DNA of 43,253 bases from a bacterium (GTDB lineage Bacteria; Patescibacteriota; Saccharimonadia; Saccharimonadales; Saccharimonadaceae): contig JAUIGB010000007.1 of the NCBI GenBank assembly GCA_030429975.1, forward strand, positions 1 to 43,253. The letters run 5' to 3'. Within the stretch, counting starts at the first letter, position 1, and every line of letters starts with the position of its first letter. Shown piece after piece: positions 40,312-43,253 of the stretch. The notes beneath the pieces are model-generated. The model was given only the letters and a program-made list of their open reading frames with translations. It was not told the origin of the DNA and made no database searches. The position numbers were made by a program, and so were the translations under genes.

Positions 40312-40896
40312 ATGAGCGAAGCACTAACGGCAAAAAGACCCGATCAGGATTATGAGAATCCGGTTATTGTTACTGTAGATAGTACGAGAGAGGGGGAATT
40401 ATTTAAATCTCCAAGCAGTGATATAGATAAGCTTCGTGAAGGTTTAGGAATTACCGCTTTGGGTGGTAACGTAGTTGGACTAGTGCAGGACGACAAGGGC
40501 GCTCATTATATAGATTTGAATTCTAATGACTTTGGTACGCTAATCGAGGAACAATCTTATGAACATCTGCATCTTCCACCCACCGAAGTTGGCGTAGAGA
40601 GTGCCCTGGCCATTCCGCCAGTGGATGAGCTAGAGAGTGCCGAAGGCGCTGAATATACCTCGTCGTACCCTAGAACAGTTCAATCTCAACGCGAATTACA
40701 AGCCTTGCTAAAGGCGGCGAGCGAGGTCGAAGGTTTGAACGTACGGAATGTGGTAATCGATCCAGAAAAACGAAAAAGCTGGAAGGGCGAGAACAACGGC
40801 CTTATAGAAGTACTGCTAATATCAAGCGGTGCCGACATGAACGCGTTCGAAGAAAAATTCAAAGAGTACTCAAAGACAGATAATTCCGAAAAATAA
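40312..40896 (+). CDS. Acidic hypothetical protein under a consensus promoter
   Basis: A 194-residue acidic soluble protein I do not recognise. No signal peptide, membrane segment or cysteine. The middle (about 80-125) is Pro/Glu/Ser-rich and probably disordered; the C-terminal ~75 residues look like a small alpha/beta domain (LQALLKAASEVEGL, VRNVVIDPEKRK, GLIEVLLISSG). The full-consensus promoter and its own terminator suggest strong single-gene expression. Confidence 0.65.
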   Translation: MSEALTAKRPDQDYENPVIVTVDSTREGELFKSPSSDIDKLREGLGITALGGNVVGLVQDDKGAHYIDLNSNDFGTLIEEQSYEHLHLPPTEVGVESALAIPPVDELESAEGAEYTSSYPRTVQSQRELQALLKAASEVEGLNVRNVVIDPEKRKSWKGENNGLIEVLLISSGADMNAFEEKFKEYSKTDNSEK

Positions 40897-40907
40897 TATA
40901 AAAATAC

Positions 40908-40939
40908 ACTAATAAATCCCAAAGCTGGGGTTTATTAGT
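40908..40939. terminator. Bidirectional terminator between the acidic protein gene and prfA
   Basis: ACTAATAAATCCC (40908-40920) pairs with GGGGTTTATTAGT (40927-40939), one U-G pair, loop AAAGCT. The prfA stop codon (40935-40937) lies in the right arm. Confidence 0.7.
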
Positions 40940-42005
40940 TTGAGGCGTTTTTTGCCGCTAATTCGCGCTCGTAAGCTTGTAGATTTTCAATAAGGTCGTC
41001 GATTTGGCCGTTCATTGCTTGTGGTATCGAGCTACGAGAATACCCTATACGGTGATCGGTGATGCGATCTTGTGGAAAGTTGTAAGTCCTTATTTTTTCA
41101 GAACGATCACCAGTGCCTATTAATCCCCGTCGCTCGGCGTCAAGTTTGGCGTTTTCTTCGTCGATTTTTTGTTGTAGCAGACGGCTACGTAGAACGCTCA
41201 TCGCCTTGTCCTTGTTCTTTAGTTGGGATTTCTCGTCTTGATTAGTTACTACCAATCCTGTTGGCAGGTGGGTGATACGTACTGCACTGTCGGTGGTGTT
41301 CACGGATTGTCCACCATGACCGCTCGCACGAAAAATGTCTATGCGAAGGTCGTTCGGGTTAATTTCTATGTCGGTTTCCTCGGCTTCGGGCAGGACAGCG
41401 ACTGTTACCGTACTTGTGTGAATTCGCCCCTGGGATTCAGTGGCCGGTACGCGCTGCACGCGGTGTACTCCTGACTCAAACTTTAACTTGGAATAGGGTG
41501 AGTCCCCTGCTATTTTAAATATAACTTCCTTATAGCCGCCAGTATCGTTGGCACTTTCACTTATTAACTCTGTTTTTAATCCGTTGGCTTCGCAGTAACG
41601 TAGATACATACGATACAGTTCACTGGCAAATAGGCTAGCCTCGTCACCGCCAGCGCCTGCGCGGATTTCAATAATTACATTTTTGTCGTCGTTTAGGTCC
41701 TTTGGCGAAAGCATGATGAATAGTTCTTCCTCCAATTTTTCCAATTTCGCTTCGGTCTCGGATATCTCGGACTTCGCTAATTCCGCTAACTCATCACCTC
41801 CCGTGGACAGTTCCTTCGCCTCGGCTAACTGAGCCTCTAGGGTGTCGCGCAAAGCGACCTTTTCTATTATGGTCTCTAGTTCTGTGAAGCGTTTGTTTTT
41901 ATTAGTGAAATCAGGGTCGTTATATGCGTCTGGACGTGTCAAAAAATTACCGAGTTCGTCTTTTTCAGTGCTTAGGTCATTTAGGTTTAAATCTATTTTT
42001 GGCAT
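40935..42005 (-). CDS. prfA: Peptide chain release factor 1
   Basis: A 356-residue class I release factor for UAA and UAG. The codon-reading PAT is at 187-189, which marks RF1 rather than RF2, and GGQ is at 231-233. Residues around it ([18 protein letters not shown]) are typical. It is separated from prmC by the acidic hypothetical gene on the other strand, a split of the common prfA-prmC pair. Confidence 0.96.
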   Translation of the reverse strand: MPKIDLNLNDLSTEKDELGNFLTRPDAYNDPDFTNKNKRFTELETIIEKVALRDTLEAQLAEAKELSTGGDELAELAKSEISETEAKLEKLEEELFIMLSPKDLNDDKNVIIEIRAGAGGDEASLFASELYRMYLRYCEANGLKTELISESANDTGGYKEVIFKIAGDSPYSKLKFESGVHRVQRVPATESQGRIHTSTVTVAVLPEAEETDIEINPNDLRIDIFRASGHGGQSVNTTDSAVRITHLPTGLVVTNQDEKSQLKNKDKAMSVLRSRLLQQKIDEENAKLDAERRGLIGTGDRSEKIRTYNFPQDRITDHRIGYSRSSIPQAMNGQIDDLIENLQAYERELAAKNASN

Positions 42006-42025
42006 AATTCTTATCTTATTCTAAC

Positions 42026-42055
42026 AAAAAGGACCGTAAATCACGGCCCCTTTTT
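42026..42055 (-). terminator. Terminator of rpmE
   Basis: On the minus strand GGGGCCGT (42050-42043) pairs with ACGGTCC (42037-42031), followed by five T (42030-42026). A-rich sequence on the far side means it may also act on plus-strand transcripts. Confidence 0.75.
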
Positions 42056-42066
42056 ATATATGCTTG

Positions 42067-42393
42067 TTATTTTTCTGACGTAGCCTTTTTCTCGGCGTTT
42101 GCTTTGGCTTTTTTAGCCTTGTTCGCCAAGTTGTGCTTACGCTCTGCAGCTGCAGCGGCGCGCGCCTTAAATCGGTCTACGCGACCTTCTGTGTCGATGA
42201 TTTTCTCTTCGCCGGTGAAGTACGGGTGAGACGCGCTAGAAACATGCACCTTTATGAGTGGGTACTCGTTGCCATCTTCCCATTTTACAGTCTCGTCGCT
42301 CGCAGCGGTTGACTGTGTAAGAAAAGAAAAGCCAGCAGTGTCGTCCGAAAAAACGACCGGTCGATATGAGGCCGGATGTAGGTTACTCTTCAT
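42067..42393 (-). CDS. rpmE: 50S ribosomal protein L31, type B, with basic tail
   Basis: A 108-residue protein with the L31 type B pattern ([40 protein letters not shown]). There are no CxxC zinc cysteines, as in the zinc-independent form. A ~35-residue Ala/Lys-rich tail follows the conserved domain, probably contacting rRNA. TATAAT on the minus strand ends ten bases before the ATG. Confidence 0.92.
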   Translation of the reverse strand: MKSNLHPASYRPVVFSDDTAGFSFLTQSTAASDETVKWEDGNEYPLIKVHVSSASHPYFTGEEKIIDTEGRVDRFKARAAAAAERKHNLANKAKKAKANAEKKATSEK

Positions 42394-42403
42394 AATCCGT
42401 AGT

Positions 42404-42409
42404 ATTATA
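42404..42409 (-). promoter_or_regulatory. -10 box of rpmE
   Basis: TATAAT on the minus strand, ten bases before the ATG, leaving a leader of about three bases. Confidence 0.55.
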
Positions 42410-42445
42410 GCGTGCTTCTACGAATATGTCAAAGGGTTTTAGAGG

Positions 42446-42925
42446 TTATTTTGTTTTTTCGTTGTCGTGGTCACGGTGTAGTAGGCGAGCAGCAGCGTCT
42501 CGTAGGCCACGCCTGCTGGCTCGTTCTTCTTCAATTTTTGCATGTAATTTATTAATTGCACGAATTGCGCCCGGTGTTTGTGATAACAGCTTGAATTCCT
42601 TGTCTAGGGCTGATAGGTCGTCGTCGCTCATGTCTTCGAGCCCTACGTATGTAGATCGAGCTCCCTTTGTGGCGCGAATCAACTCGTCTAGTTTGAGCTG
42701 AACCGCCTTGCCGTCGCGATTTTGCGTGTTCTGAATCAGAAATACCATGAGGAAGGTGATAATAGTCGTACCCGTATTTATCACGAGCTGCCAAGTGTCG
42801 GAGAAGTCAAAGATGGGTCCGGTGCTAGCCCAGACGGCGACGACCAGAATCGCACCCAAGAATACCGACGCGCTACCCGTCCAGACGGATATTTTATTAG
42901 CTATTACACGAAACGCACTTTTCAT
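42446..42925 (-). CDS. Low-affinity iron permease family protein
   Basis: A 159-residue protein with two membrane helices and the family signature in the second part (SDTWQLVINTGTTIITFLM, then VFLIQNTQNRDGKAVQLKLDELIR). The bacterial branch (PF04120) is named after fungal Fet4, but transport by these short proteins has not been shown clearly. A charged C-terminal tail extends beyond the core. TATACT on the minus strand (42935-42940) ends nine bases before the ATG. Confidence 0.85.
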   Translation of the reverse strand: MKSAFRVIANKISVWTGSASVFLGAILVVAVWASTGPIFDFSDTWQLVINTGTTIITFLMVFLIQNTQNRDGKAVQLKLDELIRATKGARSTYVGLEDMSDDDLSALDKEFKLLSQTPGAIRAINKLHAKIEEERASRRGLRDAAARLLHRDHDNEKTK

Positions 42926-42934
42926 AACGTGACC

Positions 42935-42940
42935 AGTATA
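42935..42940 (-). promoter_or_regulatory. -10 box of the iron-permease-like gene
   Basis: TATACT on the minus strand ends nine bases before the ATG at 42925, again without room for a ribosome site. It is divergent to the rpsB promoter 36 bases away. Confidence 0.5.
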
Positions 42941-42975
42941 TCACTAATGGTTGTAGATATACTATATGTGTAGTG

Positions 42976-43004
42976 TTGACTATTTTTGTCACCTCTGTTA
43001 TATT
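42976..43004 (+). promoter_or_regulatory. Promoter of rpsB
   Basis: TTGACT (42976-42981) and TATATT (42999-43004) with a 17-base spacer. Transcription should start near 43011, giving a leader of about 74 bases. Confidence 0.8.
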
Positions 43005-43041
43005 CGTATGGTATTTAATTTTAATGACACAACCGTCGACA

Positions 43042-43081
43042 TACTCCTGTGATCAGGGTCGGCGGCGAGGAAAAAGGAGTA
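43042..43081 (+). promoter_or_regulatory. rpsB leader stem masking the ribosome site
   Basis: TACTCCT (43042-43048) is a perfect complement of AGGAGTA (43075-43081), which contains the Shine-Dalgarno AGGAG for ATG 43085. Pairing would hide the ribosome site. The 26-base loop is G-rich. In other bacteria rpsB mRNA is repressed by S2, so this may be an S2-binding site. Confidence 0.6.
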
Positions 43082-43084
43082 CAG

Positions 43085-43253
43085 ATGACTGTAAAAGTCG
43101 ATATTAAAGATTTGTTCGAGGCCGGTGTGCATTTCGGACATAAAACCAGCCGATGGCATCCAAAGATGGCGCCCTATATTCATAGCAAGCGTCAGGATAG
43201 CCATATTGTAAACCTAGAAAAGACAGTGGATGCTCTGAACGAAGCGCTACCGT
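43085..43253 (+). CDS. rpsB: 30S ribosomal protein S2 (5' part only)
   Basis: The first 56 codons of S2, cut by the window end. The start [30 protein letters not shown] and [11 protein letters not shown] match S2 ([19 protein letters not shown] type). The ribosome site AAGGAG precedes ATG 43085 at six bases. Confidence 0.95.
   Translation, partial: MTVKVDIKDLFEAGVHFGHKTSRWHPKMAPYIHSKRQDSHIVNLEKTVDALNEALP

Noticed and set aside
43008-43052. A 14-codon ORF (ATG 43008 to TGA 43052) as an rpsB leader peptide
   Set aside because: Its ATG lies three bases after the -10 box, upstream of the expected transcription start, so it would not be in the mRNA.

Overview
The window looks like a chromosomal segment of a Candidatus Saccharibacteria (TM7)-type ultrasmall bacterium, or a close relative in the Patescibacteria/CPR. 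The evidence is very dense packing, short versions of core proteins (IF-2 of 590 aa, S1 with four S1 domains, adenylate kinase without the long lid), a DUF5663 protein, LPXTG-type and Ig-repeat surface proteins, FtsA/FtsZ and LCP proteins of a Gram-positive-type envelope, and no obvious biosynthetic genes. UGA acts as a stop (rpsA, parA, ileS and the VKOR gene end in TGA), so this is not a recoded Gracilibacteria/Absconditabacteria genome. I saw no tRNA gene, CRISPR array, transposase, integrase or prophage gene. The base composition looks even throughout.

Layout. 1-765: end of an rRNA operon (23S 3' end, spacer with an 18-bp tandem repeat, 5S, terminator). 780-5000: surface and accessory genes (M14 carboxypeptidase with a probable frameshifted start, KGG protein, small zinc protease, ROK kinase-like protein, LPETG protein). 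5000-8580: rpsA (behind a 9-codon leader ORF), infB and a DUF5663 gene, ending at a terminator buried inside convergent fmt. 8519-11993: fmt, def and priA on the minus strand. 12000-16735: phosphoribosyltransferase-like gene, wHTH, recJ, rpsU, yqeY, adk, map. 16780-21430: ftsA, then ftsZ with a cysteine-less nrdR, a cysteine-less thioredoxin-fold protein, a VKOR homologue and a DUF1295 membrane protein. 21480-25770: DoxX-like protein, then a structured leader RNA (T-box candidate), a small ORF, ileS and a Nudix gene. 25780-31380: DUF457-type membrane protein, small ORF, zincin, large Ig-repeat surface protein, CAP-domain membrane protein, galU. 31384-39363: ThrE-type exporter, rplU, parA-parB, lepB, LCP protein, polytopic protein, HtrA protease. 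39365-43253: prmC, acidic hypothetical, prfA, rpmE, iron-permease-like protein, start of rpsB.

How it works together. Most genes serve translation (S1, IF-2, S21, L21, L31, S2, RF1, PrmC, Fmt, Def, Map, IleRS), division and segregation (FtsA, FtsZ, ParA, ParB), DNA repair/restart (PriA, RecJ), and the cell surface through which such epibionts probably meet their host (carboxypeptidase, LPETG protein, Ig-repeat protein, CAP protein, LCP, HtrA, LepB). fmt, def, map and lepB together cover formylation, deformylation, Met removal and signal-peptide cleavage.

Expression signals are legible. Sigma70-like promoters are plentiful. About a dozen genes have a -10 box ending only 6-10 bases before the ATG and no Shine-Dalgarno sequence, so they should make leaderless or nearly leaderless mRNAs. 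A smaller set (KGG, rpsA leader ORF, infB, DUF5663, ftsZ, Ig-repeat protein, rpsB) has strong Shine-Dalgarno leaders, several with hairpins. Convergent genes share stop codons and terminator hairpins. All calls are from reading the sequence; no database search was run.
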